The notes: generated by a model not told the origin, from the sequence alone. A stretch of DNA of 64,000 nt from Nostoc sp. B(2019) (GCF_010091925.1 NZ_WVID01000032.1:1-64000), one strand, 5' to 3'. Positions 10,263 to 18,853 are shown, counted from the stretch's first letter. Numbers and translations are program-made.

Positions 10263-10607
10263 GTGAGTAACCCGTCTAATAAAGTATCAGAGTTTTTTAA
10301 TAGCGAATCCGAAACTGGCAATTTCCTCTGGCAGTACGTTAAATCCTTAAGTCCAGAAACAGTTACCCAGCTATCCAAACCTACTTCCTCCGAAGTTTTT
10401 CAGGTGATGGAACGTAATATTGTGGGACTTTTGGGAAACCTACCTCCAGAAAACTTTGGTGTTACTATTACTACCAATAGGGAAAGTCTTGGTCGGCTTC
10501 TGGCCTCAGCTATGATTAGTGGTTATTTCTTGCGTAATGCTGAACAGAGAATGGACTTTGAAATTGCTTTACAAGGTACTGAAACCAACAACAGCGAAAT
10601 CGAATAA
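10263..10607 (+). CDS. DUF760 domain-containing protein
   Basis: A 114-residue soluble protein whose region KVSEFFNSESETGNFLWQYV ... ETVTQL ... VFQVMERNIVGLLGNLPPE ... FGVTITTNRESLGRLLASAMISGYFLRNAEQR matches the DUF760 family, common in cyanobacteria and plastids and of unknown function. Translation starts at a GTG, supported by a near-perfect AAAGGAGGT site 6 bases upstream, which suggests high expression. It lies between sigD and mutT and has its own terminator at 10770-10804. Confidence 0.85.
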   Translation: MSNPSNKVSEFFNSESETGNFLWQYVKSLSPETVTQLSKPTSSEVFQVMERNIVGLLGNLPPENFGVTITTNRESLGRLLASAMISGYFLRNAEQRMDFEIALQGTETNNSEIE

Positions 10608-10769
10608 GTATGTCAGGGTGTCAAGTTTAAAAATCATCTTTCCCTAATTAAAGCTGCGGTGTCATCGGTAGTCAGTGAGATAGTTGGTTCAATGAGAAGC
10701 TTATCTTCAAATGATTAATACAGGCGCGTGGATAAACTAACAGCGGTAGACAATATTTGCAATCCATAC

Positions 10770-10804
10770 AAACTCGGCAGAGTGTAAACTAATCTGCCGA
10801 GTTT
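10770..10804 (+). terminator. rho-independent terminator after the DUF760 gene
   Basis: AAACTCGGCAGA (10770-10781) pairs with TCTGCCGAGTTT (10793-10804) around an 11-base loop and ends in TTTTGTTATT. Confidence 0.8.
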
Positions 10805-10882
10805 TGTTATTATTCAAAACTTAAGAATTAGAATTAAAAGCTTCTCCTCTGCTTTCTCATCTTCCCCTTTTTGCGATTAACT

Positions 10883-11335
10883 ATGAGTGAAACCAGTTCT
10901 TTCCCACCCCACAAAATTATTGGTGTTGCCGTAATTTGGAATGATCAAGAGCAAATTTTAATTGATCGCCGTCGTCCAGAAGGAGTAATGGGCGGTTTGT
11001 GGGAATTTCCTGGTGGCAAAATCGAGCCTGGTGAAACAATTAAAGAGTGTATTCAACGAGAAATTTCCGAAGAACTAGGTATAGTGATTGAAGTGGGAGA
11101 GCATTTGATCACTATTGATCACACCTATACAGACTTGCGCGTCACTCTCACAGTACATCACTGCTGCCATGTTACAGGTGTTCCCCAACCTCTCGAATGC
11201 GATGAAATTCGCTGGGTAAACTTGGAAGAACTGGATAAATTTACTTTTCCCAAAGCAAATTTTCAAATTATCGCTGCCTTGAAGCAGAGTAAAGAGGTAG
11301 ACAGTAACTACACTTACGGAAAATCATCTGGCTGA
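10883..11335 (+). CDS. mutT: MutT-type Nudix hydrolase (8-oxo-dGTP diphosphatase)
   Basis: A 150-residue Nudix protein. The Nudix box is present as GGKIEPGETIKE...REISEELG, with the metal-binding REISEE glutamates. The preceding GLWEFPGGKIE and the strand IGVAVIWNDQEQILIDRRRP are typical of MutT, which removes oxidised guanine nucleotides from the pool. A C-terminal FPKANFQIIAAL helix closes the domain. The frame extends back to a TTG at 10871, but the ATG at 10883 (MSETSSF) is the better start. Neighbouring genes also deal with stress, which suits an oxidative-damage role, but substrate cannot be decided from sequence alone. Confidence 0.85.
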   Translation: MSETSSFPPHKIIGVAVIWNDQEQILIDRRRPEGVMGGLWEFPGGKIEPGETIKECIQREISEELGIVIEVGEHLITIDHTYTDLRVTLTVHHCCHVTGVPQPLECDEIRWVNLEELDKFTFPKANFQIIAALKQSKEVDSNYTYGKSSG

Positions 11336-11436
11336 TAGAGTATTTCCTAAGTAACAATCTATTAATTGCATCAGGTTGAGTCCCGCAATTTTCTACAATA
11401 AGCGCAGGGACTTTGATAAAAGGTGTCAGCAAACAA

Positions 11437-11901
11437 ATGCCTAAAACCGTTGCCGACGTGATGAGCCGCGATCCGATTGTCGTCAGGGCGGAAACTCCAC
11501 TGAATGAAGCTATCCAAATTCTTGCAGAACGCCATATCAGTGGGCTACCTGTTGTGGATGATGTCGGTAAATTAGTTGGCATTATCTCGGAAACCGACTT
11601 GATGTGGCAAGAAACTGGTGTTACTCCACCTGCATACATCATGTTTCTTGATAGCGTTATCTATTTAAAAAATCCTGCTGAATATGAACGTGACTTGCAC
11701 AAGGCACTAGGACAAACTGTTGGGGAGGTGATGAGTCAAAACCCGATCACCATTTCTCCTGACAAAACTTTAAAGGAAGCAGCTCAACTCATGCACGATC
11801 GCAGCGTTCACCGCTTACCAGTGCTTGACAGCGCGGGTCAAGTAATTGGTGTTCTTACCCGTGGTGATATTATTCGAGCAATGGCAGCAAGTCAAGATTA
11901 G
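11437..11901 (+). CDS. tandem CBS-domain protein
   Basis: A 154-residue protein made of two CBS motifs: VADVMSRDPIVVRAETPL ... SGLPVVDDVGKLVGIISETDL, and VGEVMSQNPITISPDKTL ... VHRLPVLDSAGQVIGVLTRGDII. CBS pairs bind adenosine nucleotides and sense energy state; with no attached enzyme domain, this protein must act by partner binding. The insert between the first motif's end and the second (PPAYIMFLDSVIYLKNPAEYERDL) is a feature of a CBS subfamily common in cyanobacteria. An earlier TTG at 11413 is possible, but the ATG at 11437 is favoured, with AAAGGTG about 10 bases upstream. Confidence 0.85.
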   Translation: MPKTVADVMSRDPIVVRAETPLNEAIQILAERHISGLPVVDDVGKLVGIISETDLMWQETGVTPPAYIMFLDSVIYLKNPAEYERDLHKALGQTVGEVMSQNPITISPDKTLKEAAQLMHDRSVHRLPVLDSAGQVIGVLTRGDIIRAMAASQD

Positions 11902-11904
11902 TCA

Positions 11905-12154
11905 AGAGGAGCCAGCACGTTTCGGAGAGAAGCCATGCCGTTGGCGCAGCCCGGCGCAGCGGAAAGTCTGAGCGGCGGTTCTTCCCACCGCTCAGAACTT
12001 TCCAAGGCAGGCATCCAAACTTCGGGAGGTTCCCTCCGTTATAGTGACTGGCGTCGACTCCGCAGACTTGTACCCCTACGGAGAAGCAATTGGCGTTCAA
12101 AAGTCAAGAGTCCAGAATGTTTTGACCTTTGACTGTTGATTTTTGACTGCTAAT
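11905..12154. repeat. intergenic repeat (ggagccag...actggcgttc) plus gtcaagag-type repeat
   Basis: The gap between the CBS gene and nblB holds a GC-richer block running from ggagccagcacgtt to aattggcgttcaaaagtcaa, with an internal imperfect inverted repeat (GAAAGTCTGAGCGG / CCGCTCAGAACTTTCC). It is followed by a string of gtcaa/gactgtt units. The same end motifs occur at 15990-16152 and, on the other strand, at 34270-34400, so this is a dispersed repeat family. A frame at 11935-12132 here is not a gene. Confidence 0.6.
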
Positions 12155-12185
12155 TTTAACACCTATGAAAATCAAGGATAACTAA

Positions 12186-12851
12186 ATGAGTATTACACCT
12201 GAATCTGTTAAGCAATTGCTCAGTTCTGCGGATTTGGGCGATCGCTTGCGTGCAGTTAATCAAATCCGCCAACTGGAACCAGCAATTGGTTTTGAATTGG
12301 TTCAAGGTGCGATTGGCGATAGCAATGCTCGTGTCCGCTACTCAGCGGTGAGTCAGATGGATACACTTGGGTCACAGGATTTACAGTTATCTTTGGATAT
12401 ATTGCGCGATCGCTTGCTCAATGACCCGGAACCTGATGTACAAGCAGCAGCAGCAGACTGTTTGGGCGCTCTTAAGCTACATGAAGCTTTTGAAGACATG
12501 CAGCACCTCTACCACACAACAGGTGAGTGGCTAATACAATTCAGCATCATTGCTACGTTAGGAGAGTTGGGAGATCCACGAGCCTTTGAACTACTCAAAC
12601 AGGCACTCTCGTCAGACAATGAATTGGTACAAACTGCTGCTATTAGTTCTTTAGGTGAGTTGGGAGATGTACAAGCAGTCCCCCTATTGGCTCCTTATGC
12701 TACTAATCCAGATTGGCAAATCCGTTACAGAGTTGTACAAGCTTTGACTCATTTGAATAATGCAGAAGCCAAATCTATATTAAAAACTCTGACTGATGAT
12801 GAAGTAGAAGCGATCGCAACTGAAGCGAGAAAGTCTTTGCAATCAGCTTAA
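12186..12851 (+). CDS. nblB: HEAT-repeat protein NblB, phycobilisome degradation factor
   Basis: A 221-residue all-helical protein built from HEAT-like repeats such as DRLRAVNQIRQL, ARVRYSAVSQMDTLG, VQAAAADCLGALK, IQFSIIATLGELGDPRA, VQTAAISSLGELGDVQA and WQIRYRVVQALTHLN. Length and sequence match NblB, related to the CpcE/PecE bilin lyases and needed with NblA for phycobilisome breakdown in nitrogen or sulphur starvation; in Anabaena it is thought to act on bilin or chlorophyll handling. A cofactor lyase homologue is the alternative, but those are usually next to phycobiliprotein genes, which are absent here. The ATG follows an AAGGATAACTAA leader. Confidence 0.75.
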   Translation: MSITPESVKQLLSSADLGDRLRAVNQIRQLEPAIGFELVQGAIGDSNARVRYSAVSQMDTLGSQDLQLSLDILRDRLLNDPEPDVQAAAADCLGALKLHEAFEDMQHLYHTTGEWLIQFSIIATLGELGDPRAFELLKQALSSDNELVQTAAISSLGELGDVQAVPLLAPYATNPDWQIRYRVVQALTHLNNAEAKSILKTLTDDEVEAIATEARKSLQSA

Positions 12852-12970
12852 GTTTGTTTTTTCAAGACTAAGCTGATAAGCATTCAGTTTTGTCCGCTCT
12901 TTTGACAAATCGGTATTAGATCCAGGCTAAAGATGATATTTTTCTGTCCTCCTAGTGATTAAACGGAGAT

Positions 12971-13104
12971 AAGGGCTGGAAATAAGGAGATAAGTTAGTC
13001 TCAGACCAATACTTCCCTTATGAGCACTTCTTATCTCTTTTGTGGTCTGGGAAAAGAGTAAGAGGTAAATTCCAGCCTTTCCCCTTAACCAAAAGGTATT
13101 GAAT
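12971..13104 (+). other. structured intergenic element with nested and crossing complementary arms
   Basis: AAGGGCTGGAA (12971-12981) can pair with TTCCAGCCTTT (13070-13080), 11 pairs with one G-U. Inside it, GAGATAAG (12987-12994) can pair with CTTATCTC (13030-13037) and CAGACCA (13002-13008) with TGGTCTG (13043-13049). The two inner helices cross (A-B-A'-B'), so they form a pseudoknot or exclude each other. A terminator follows at 13105-13130. The closing-arm flank 'cctttccccttaacc' recurs in a foldback repeat at 24015-24032, so a repeat-element origin is possible. Confidence 0.45.
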
Positions 13105-13130
13105 CCTCTCCAATCGTGGAGGGGTTTTTT
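13105..13130 (+). terminator. rho-independent terminator
   Basis: CCTCTCC (13105-13111) and GGAGGGG (13118-13124) form a 7-base stem with one G-U pair and a 6-base loop, directly followed by TTTTTT. It lies 250 bases after nblB and right behind the structured element, so it may end an nblB read-through transcript or a small RNA. Confidence 0.75.
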
Positions 13131-13471
13131 ATTAGACTTCTTCAATCGTCGGGTACTTTTACAGGAAGTTTATTGTTTTGTTCAATTCTTTCTTAAAAAA
13201 TTTTAATTCCTGAGTAAAGATAGAGTAAAATTCAGGATTTATGTATCTTTTGTTACAGTAACCAAGAAAATGTGTGTAACATAAAAATATCCTAATTCAG
13301 TAATTCTTCGCTCAGTATTCATATAGAACAATTCGGTAATAAAGATTGCGTGAATATCATACTCAAGTATATGCACTTAGGTAAATGCCCGATTAGTATA
13401 CAAATATAGATAGGAAATAAGCACAAAACTTTTTTACCTAGAACATTACTAATCAGAGAAAAGAGAGTCTA
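13131..13471. other. gene-free leader upstream of the PEP-CTERM gene
   Basis: AT-rich leader of about 340 bases without reading frames. It starts with attagacttcttcaatcg, a motif that also begins the foldback repeat at 23920. An AGAGAAAAGAGAG purine stretch provides the ribosome site of the next gene. No firm promoter can be named. Confidence 0.3.
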
Positions 13472-14233
13472 ATGAAAAAATTTACTATTTTAGCAACAAC
13501 ACTTGCAGCATCAACTCTTAGCTTAAGTCTGTTTGGTGGTATATCTGAAGCTCAAGCCACTTCTTTAGTTCCAACAACAGAAGGGGAAATTCACTTAACA
13601 AACGTTGATTGTCTGGTTGGCGTAAACTGTATTGAAACTAATCCCTTGGGTTATTCAGTTACCAGTTTGCCGTATGACACTGATGGTATCAACCCACAGT
13701 ACGGTCTGAGCCGTTTGTTTGTTGACCAAAGAACCACTGCAAACAACTATGGATTTGGAATTACTTTCTTATCACAAGATGAAGGAACAAACCCCGCTTT
13801 GGAGGAATATTTCTTTCGTCCGGTAGCTTATCTAGCGGACACATCAGATGCTCCGCCGGAAGGTCTTCCCGCTGAAAATGGTCGGTTGGAAGTTGGTCAA
13901 TATAAGTTCGATTTCGCTAACATCATCGGAGAATTAGAACTAACATTCTTTGATACTGAACAAAACGGTACTACGATTCTGAAAAAGAATGGCGTCGATT
14001 TCCTAGTGCCAATTGCAGCGGGATCTGACGGTAATATTAGGAAAATAACCTTAACAGATGTGCAATCGTTTGAAGTACAACTGGGTAGTATTGGTGGCGC
14101 ATTCAATCATGGCGATGGTGTTAACTTACAAGCCCGTGTACCTGAACCAGAAGTAACTGTAAGCCTTGGTGCTTTAGCACTAACTGCTTTATTTGGCTTG
14201 CAAAAACGTAAAAAATCCTCACAAGCAGTTTAA
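13472..14233 (+). CDS. PEP-CTERM sorting domain protein (exported)
   Basis: A 253-residue exported protein. Residues 1-30 form a signal peptide (MKKFTILATTLAASTLSLSL ... EAQA/TS), and the C-terminus has the PEP-CTERM tripartite signal: VPEPEVTVSLG, a hydrophobic stretch ALALTALFGL, and the basic end QKRKKSSQ. Such proteins are processed by an exosortase and delivered to the surface or extracellular matrix. The body has no catalytic motif I recognise; it is rich in Gly, Asn and Thr and predicted beta. An own terminator follows at 14334-14393. A purine-rich AGAGAAAAGAGAG stretch precedes the ATG. Confidence 0.8.
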   Translation: MKKFTILATTLAASTLSLSLFGGISEAQATSLVPTTEGEIHLTNVDCLVGVNCIETNPLGYSVTSLPYDTDGINPQYGLSRLFVDQRTTANNYGFGITFLSQDEGTNPALEEYFFRPVAYLADTSDAPPEGLPAENGRLEVGQYKFDFANIIGELELTFFDTEQNGTTILKKNGVDFLVPIAAGSDGNIRKITLTDVQSFEVQLGSIGGAFNHGDGVNLQARVPEPEVTVSLGALALTALFGLQKRKKSSQAV

Positions 14234-14333
14234 TCTTGACAAAATAATTAATTTTGGATTCAACTGCTCGTATAAAAACTTATCCAGGTTAGTGCATCTA
14301 TATTTCAGGAAAATCCTTGTATTTCACTTTTCA

Positions 14334-14393
14334 ATTGAGTAGATAATAAGAACTAACTACCGCAATTAGTTATTCTATCTACTCAATTTTTTT
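14334..14393 (+). terminator. rho-independent terminator of the PEP-CTERM gene
   Basis: ATTGAGTAGATA (14334-14345) pairs perfectly with TATCTACTCAAT (14376-14387), with further inner pairing, and ends in seven T. The minus-strand DUF456 gene converges on it. Confidence 0.85.
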
Positions 14394-14435
14394 GTATGAA
14401 AAATAAAGGTTACGTAGAAAATTCCTCATCAAATT

Positions 14436-14954
14436 TTAAGCACCAAATACCTGTGGCCAAGTTGTTACCAAAAAAACTACAACTGCTGCGATCGCCAACA
14501 ATCCCTGAATTAAATTCCCAATTAATGACCCTACCACAATTCCTATACCAGCCTTAACTGCCAACCCAAATTCACGCCGATAAAGGTACTCACCAATAAT
14601 TGCTCCCAAAAGCGGCCCTAGTAAAATACCTAACAACGGGCCTCCAAAAGGCAAGGCTGGCAATAATCCCAAAAATCCTAATACTAAACCGACAATTGCG
14701 CCAATTTGCCCCCATTTACTAGCCCCTGCTTGTCTTGCTCCTATGTAGCTAGCTAAAAAGTCTACTCCGACACTGAGAAGTAAAACGATAATTGTCACTA
14801 TTAGTGGTATCTTAATAGCCGCGAAGGAACTACTAGCAATTCCCCAAATGATAATTGCTATTAAAATTAAACTACTGCCGGGAATGGCAGGAACCACAGC
14901 ACCGATGATACCTACTACCATTACGGCAACTAATGACCAATAAATAATTTGCAT
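14436..14954 (-). CDS. DUF456 domain-containing membrane protein
   Basis: A 172-residue, almost wholly hydrophobic protein with about four to five membrane segments. The repeated glycine-rich hairpins GIIGAVVPAIPGSSLILIAI and GFLGLLPALPFGGPLLGI, with GAIIGEYLYRRE between helices, are the hallmark of DUF456, a small inner-membrane family of unknown function. It stands alone, convergent with the PEP-CTERM gene. Start ATG at 14952-14954. Confidence 0.85.
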   Translation of the reverse strand: MQIIYWSLVAVMVVGIIGAVVPAIPGSSLILIAIIIWGIASSSFAAIKIPLIVTIIVLLLSVGVDFLASYIGARQAGASKWGQIGAIVGLVLGFLGLLPALPFGGPLLGILLGPLLGAIIGEYLYRREFGLAVKAGIGIVVGSLIGNLIQGLLAIAAVVVFLVTTWPQVFGA

Positions 14955-15317
14955 AAGGTCTTAAATTTCTGAGTCAGCTAGCAAATCGGAACTAAGAGTT
15001 ACTTATAAATTAAATCTCAAAAAGGCAAAATGGCTCAACATCTGTGATTATACATCGTGGGTGCATTAAGATTGCCAGCAGGCTCAACTCTTTAGGGATT
15101 ACTATCCAAAAGCCTGAAATTCCATCAGAAAACTGGTTTCTCTAAAATAAATTTTGCACATATATATTCGGTTCATCCCTTGACTTAGTATTAAGGGAGC
15201 TTTGTATAGTCTCTACTTCAATCTAGTAAAATCGATCTGCGATCGCTCTCGGCTAGTCTTGGTAATTGCTGCTTGTAGGGATTGATTAATCAGTTATTTG
15301 GCAGATGTGATTTACCT
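14955..15317. other. intergenic region without recognised features
   Basis: 363 bases between two minus-strand genes. It contains one HIP1-like GCGATCGC (15240-15247) and AT-rich stretches. I see no frame, terminator or repeat worth naming. Confidence 0.4.
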
Positions 15318-15962
15318 TTATAAATCAGAGTTAAGAGTAACAGCTAATTTATCAGCAATTCCCCTAATCCAGTTTTCATCTTGTTTAGTGTAACTACGAG
15401 GAGCATTAGCTGCCAAAATTAGGACACCTTGATCGCCAATTGGTTGACAAATTACACCTTGAGTATTCTCTGGCAAATAATCAAATTCAATCCTGCCTGG
15501 ATATACGTACAACGCAACTAAATAAATCGGTTTTTGTGTTTCCAATACCCGTTTTAATATTGCTCCTGGTGTTACTTCAGATTTAGCACCCAGAATACCG
15601 CGACGCAACAAAACTTTACCTTGATAAAAGACTACCAGCGATCGCGTAACTGTATTAGTCAATAATAAATGAGACGCCCAGGCTAGTTCTGTTTTCACGG
15701 CTTCTGGTAAATCTGCGGCTAGTACAAAACCTTCTTCCCCAATTAGTTCTACAGTATCAGGCGATCGCGGCTGTACTTGTTGCCAAATTAAACCCGTCAA
15801 AATCAACACCGCACTCAAAATCACACCAACCACATCTCCACGCGCTTGGGATTCAGTGAGTTCGGGTGTCAACAAACGGTTAATCAGCAGAAGCACAGCA
15901 CCCAACCCACCGACAACAATGGGCAGACGCCGCAAAACTCTATTAGGATCAGGTTTAGTCAT
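15318..15962 (-). CDS. cofactor assembly of complex C subunit B (cytochrome b6f haem c assembly)
   Basis: A 214-residue protein with two N-terminal membrane segments (LPIVVGGLGAVLLLINRLL and VVGVILSAVLILTGLIW) followed by a soluble GAF-like part (ELIGEEGFVLAADLP, SLVVFYQGKVLLRRGIL, GVICQPIGDQGVLILAA). This plan fits the CCB2/CCB4 family, which attaches the atypical haem c(i) to cytochrome b6 in oxygenic phototrophs. It is probably in the thylakoid membrane. The ATG at 15960-15962 is preferred to a TTG at 15977, because the extra residues come from the gtcaaggg-type repeat just upstream. Confidence 0.8.
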   Translation of the reverse strand: MTKPDPNRVLRRLPIVVGGLGAVLLLINRLLTPELTESQARGDVVGVILSAVLILTGLIWQQVQPRSPDTVELIGEEGFVLAADLPEAVKTELAWASHLLLTNTVTRSLVVFYQGKVLLRRGILGAKSEVTPGAILKRVLETQKPIYLVALYVYPGRIEFDYLPENTQGVICQPIGDQGVLILAANAPRSYTKQDENWIRGIADKLAVTLNSDL

Positions 15963-16165
15963 TAGTTCAAGGGTCAAAAGTCAAGGGCCAAGGGTCAAGA
16001 GGAGCTAGTGCGTTGGGGAGACACTGCGTTGCGCGGGTTAAGAGCGTTGTTCGCTCTTAGCGTTCCCGCAAGGGTAGCAAGTGTCGTCGGCTGAGCCGAC
16101 TTGTTCACTTTTAGCGTTCCCGCTTTCTTAGCAACTGGCGTTCAAAAGTCAAGATTTATTTTATT
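15963..16165. repeat. intergenic repeat (ggagctag...actggcgttc) with internal hairpins
   Basis: gtcaaaagtcaagggc units lead into a block from ggagctagtgcgtt (about 16003) to aactggcgttcaaaagtcaa (about 16133-16152). Inside it are AAGAGCG-ttgtt-CGCTCTT and AGTCGGCTCAGCCGAC-like hairpins. The ends match the repeats at 11905 and 34270-34400. It separates the b6f-assembly gene from rpaB. Confidence 0.6.
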
Positions 16166-16197
16166 TATCTCCCTCATCTCCCCCTGCTCCCCTGCTC

Positions 16198-16926
16198 TCA
16201 CTCCTCCCCTGGTTCAATAATTCGCTGGAAAAGATAACCAGTACCTCGTGCTGTGAGAATCAATTCTGGGTTGCTGGGGTCATCTTCTAACTTGGCCCGC
16301 AAACGGGAAATATGCACATCTACTACACGGGTATCTACATGGCGTTCTGGTGTGTAACCCCACACTTCCTGCAAAATTTCTGAACGGGAAAAAGCTTCTC
16401 CAGAGCGGCTTACTAACAACTCTAGTAAGCTAAACTCCATACCTGTTAACCGAATGCGCTCATCACCTTTGTAGACTTGCCGTTTATTCGTATCGATTTT
16501 GATATTACCAACATGGATTACCCCTGAACTGGGAATACCAGAAGCATTAGTTTTGTCTACCCGCCTGAGCACAGAGCGGATTCGAGCTTCTAGCTCCTTG
16601 GGCGAAAATGGTTTAACTACATAATCGTCAGCACCCAATTCTAGTCCCGTGATGCGGTCAGCGACATCGCCCAAGGCTGTTAGCATAATAATGGGGACAT
16701 CAGATTCCTTTCGTAATTCTTGACACACACCGTAGCCATCTAGCTTTGGCATCATCACATCCAAAACTACTAGGTCAGGATCGGCTTTACGAAAAGTTTC
16801 CAAAGCCTCTTCTCCGTCGCCAGCCGTTACTACATCGTAGCCAATCATGGAAAGGCGCGTTTCCAAAATCCGGCGAATGCTGGCTTCGTCGTCTACCACC
16901 AAGATTTTTTCTTTATGACTTTCCAA
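16198..16926 (-). CDS. rpaB: OmpR-family response regulator RpaB
   Basis: A receiver domain (EKILVVDDEASIRRILETRL, phosphoacceptor Asp in LVVLDVMMPKLDG, MLTALGD, DDYVVKPFSPKELEAR) is joined to an OmpR-type winged helix (KRQVYKGDERIRLTGMEFSL, WGYTPERHVDTRVVDVHISR, GTGYLF). The sequence is that of the very conserved RpaB (Ycf27), the essential high-light regulator that binds HLR1 sites at photosynthesis genes and works with the kinase Hik33/NblS. The start is non-ATG: TTG at 16924-16926 gives the usual 242-residue protein and lies 11 bases from AAGGAG; TTG at 16935 is only 2 bases from it. radA is divergent. Confidence 0.9.
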   Translation of the reverse strand: MESHKEKILVVDDEASIRRILETRLSMIGYDVVTAGDGEEALETFRKADPDLVVLDVMMPKLDGYGVCQELRKESDVPIIMLTALGDVADRITGLELGADDYVVKPFSPKELEARIRSVLRRVDKTNASGIPSSGVIHVGNIKIDTNKRQVYKGDERIRLTGMEFSLLELLVSRSGEAFSRSEILQEVWGYTPERHVDTRVVDVHISRLRAKLEDDPSNPELILTARGTGYLFQRIIEPGEE

Positions 16927-17096
16927 GTTTATCAACGCTCCTTCACTAAAATTTTACATGATTAATTTTTAATACCATAATATTAAGATATCATTCCATC
17001 AATTGATTTGGAAAAAGCTCTAACTACTACTATTATTAGATTCTAGTTTTCTCCAAGAATTAAATAATAATTAAGATTATTGAATAAGATTTAAGA

Positions 17097-18626
17097 ATGG
17101 CAAAGCCAAAAACCTTTTACGTTTGTAACGATTGTGGGGCAGAATCGCCTCAGTGGTTTGGCAAGTGTCCAGCTTGCGGCACTTACAATTCTTTAGAAGA
17201 GCAGATTACTATTCAGTCTTCAGTAGATATACCCAGTCGAGGGGGAGTGAGTAGTTGGCACGCCACGCAAAACAATGGCAAATCTGCTACTAAAACGCCT
17301 AAAGCGCGAGCTTCTCTGACATTCGAGCAAATCAGCGATCGCCAAGTAACACGTTGGGAGTCCGGTTATGGAGAACTGGATCGAGTACTTGGTGGTGGGA
17401 TTGTTCCCGGTTCAATGGTGCTGATTGGCGGCGATCCGGGAATTGGTAAATCTACCTTACTACTGCAAGTATCAAATCAACTAGCACAAAAATACCGCAT
17501 TCTTTACATTTCTGGCGAAGAATCAGGGCAACAGATTAAATTAAGAGCTTCTCGCTTGGGAGTATCAAAACTGCTAGATGTGGTTGGTAATGGAAATAGT
17601 AAAGTATTAGAAGATACTGTTAAATTAGAAACCCCTGAAAGTATAGGCGCAGATTTATATGTATTGCCAGAAACAGATTTAGAAGAGATTCTGCGGGAGA
17701 TAGATTCCCTAAGACCGAATGTGGCGGTAATTGATAGTATTCAAACGATTTTCTTTCCAGCTTTGACTTCTGCTCCTGGTTCGGTAGCGCAGGTAAGGGA
17801 ATGTACTGCGGCCTTGATGAAAGTAGCGAAGCACGAAGACATCACAATGTTGATTGTAGGACACGTCACCAAAGAAGGGGCGATCGCCGGCCCCAAAGTC
17901 TTAGAACACTTAGTTGATACTGTGTTGTATTTTGAAGGCGATCGCTTTGCTTCTCATCGGTTATTGCGGACAGTGAAAAACCGTTTTGGAGCAACTCACG
18001 AAATCGGCATCTTTGAAATGGTGGCACACGGACTGCGGGAAGTTGCCAACCCTTCAGAGTTATTTTTAGGCAACCGCGATGATCCTGCGCCTGGTACTGC
18101 GATTGTCGTTGCTTGCGAAGGAACTCGCCCTATTGTCGTCGAGTTGCAAGCTCTTGTAAGCCCTACTAGCTACCCTTCCCCTCGTCGTGCGGGTACTGGC
18201 GTAGATTACAACCGCCTAGTGCAAATTCTCGCAGTATTAGAAAAACGAGTGGGGATTCCCATGTCGAAATTGGATTCCTACGTCGCTTCTGCTGGTGGAT
18301 TGAGTGTAGTAGAACCAGCGGTAGATTTAGGAGTAGCGATCGCCATCGTTGCCAGTTTCCGCGATCGCATTGTTGATCCAGGTACAGTATTGATTGGGGA
18401 AGTCGGGTTAGGTGGACAAGTGCGCTCAGTGTCACAAATGGAACTGCGATTGAAAGAAGCAGCTAAATTAGGGTTTAAACGAGCGATCGTGCCAAAAGGG
18501 ACAAAATTCCCCGACCTTAATATCGAGATTTTACCAGTATCTAAGGTAATAGATGCAATTATCGCCGCCATTCCCCATCAGGAATTGACAGAGGACGATT
18601 TAGAACCCGATGAAGAGTTACCATAG
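17097..18626 (+). CDS. radA: DNA repair protein RadA (Sms)
   Basis: All RadA parts are present in 509 residues: an N-terminal four-Cys zinc finger (CNDCGAESPQWFGKCPACG), a RecA-like ATPase with Walker A GGDPGIGKST, the RadA-specific KNRFG motif (VKNRFGATHEIGIF), and a C-terminal Lon-like P domain (VSPTSYPSPRRAGTGVDYNR, GEVGLGGQVRSV). RadA drives branch migration in recombination and helps finish replication-fork repair. It is divergent from rpaB, with about 170 bases between. The C-terminal tail (TEDDLEPDEELP) is acidic. No defect was seen. Confidence 0.97.
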   Translation: MAKPKTFYVCNDCGAESPQWFGKCPACGTYNSLEEQITIQSSVDIPSRGGVSSWHATQNNGKSATKTPKARASLTFEQISDRQVTRWESGYGELDRVLGGGIVPGSMVLIGGDPGIGKSTLLLQVSNQLAQKYRILYISGEESGQQIKLRASRLGVSKLLDVVGNGNSKVLEDTVKLETPESIGADLYVLPETDLEEILREIDSLRPNVAVIDSIQTIFFPALTSAPGSVAQVRECTAALMKVAKHEDITMLIVGHVTKEGAIAGPKVLEHLVDTVLYFEGDRFASHRLLRTVKNRFGATHEIGIFEMVAHGLREVANPSELFLGNRDDPAPGTAIVVACEGTRPIVVELQALVSPTSYPSPRRAGTGVDYNRLVQILAVLEKRVGIPMSKLDSYVASAGGLSVVEPAVDLGVAIAIVASFRDRIVDPGTVLIGEVGLGGQVRSVSQMELRLKEAAKLGFKRAIVPKGTKFPDLNIEILPVSKVIDAIIAAIPHQELTEDDLEPDEELP

Positions 18627-18689
18627 CTTTCTTTTTCAGGCATTAGAGTAAGCAATACGGTAAAACACCACACCAAAGGAAAACCCATA

Positions 18690-18746
18690 ATGGTAACTTA
18701 TCAAAAGTTAATAGCAGCAAATCAAGAATGCATTTATCAAAGGTGA
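18690..18746 (+). other. possible 18-codon leader ORF
   Basis: An ATG at 18690, with AAAGGAAAA 7-15 bases upstream, opens an 18-residue frame (MVTYQKLIAANQECIYQR) ending at TGA 18744-18746. It lies between radA and the RHH-Mop gene. Nothing but position and the ribosome site supports it. Confidence 0.2.
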
Positions 18747-18793
18747 TGACAATTGCAAACGCATTTCATGGTAATAGATTCTGCTTCGGAGGA

Positions 18794-18848
18794 TTGACAC
18801 TTGGTAAAATCATACCAAGATCAGAAATATATACCAATTCAATTGGTA
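18794..18848 (+). promoter_or_regulatory. two palindromes over the start region of the RHH-Mop gene
   Basis: CTTGGTA-6-TACCAAG (18800-18819) and TACCAATT-C-AATTGGTA (18832-18848) share the half-site TTGGTA. A TTGACA hexamer (18794-18799) touches the first, and the second ends 5 bases before the ATG at 18854. The arrangement looks like operators for an autoregulated gene. Confidence 0.55.
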
Positions 18849-18853
18849 AAAAT

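Noticed and set aside
11935-12132. 65-codon plus-strand frame after the CBS gene
   Set aside because: It lies wholly in the ggagccag...actggcgttc repeat and heptads; composition is not protein-like.
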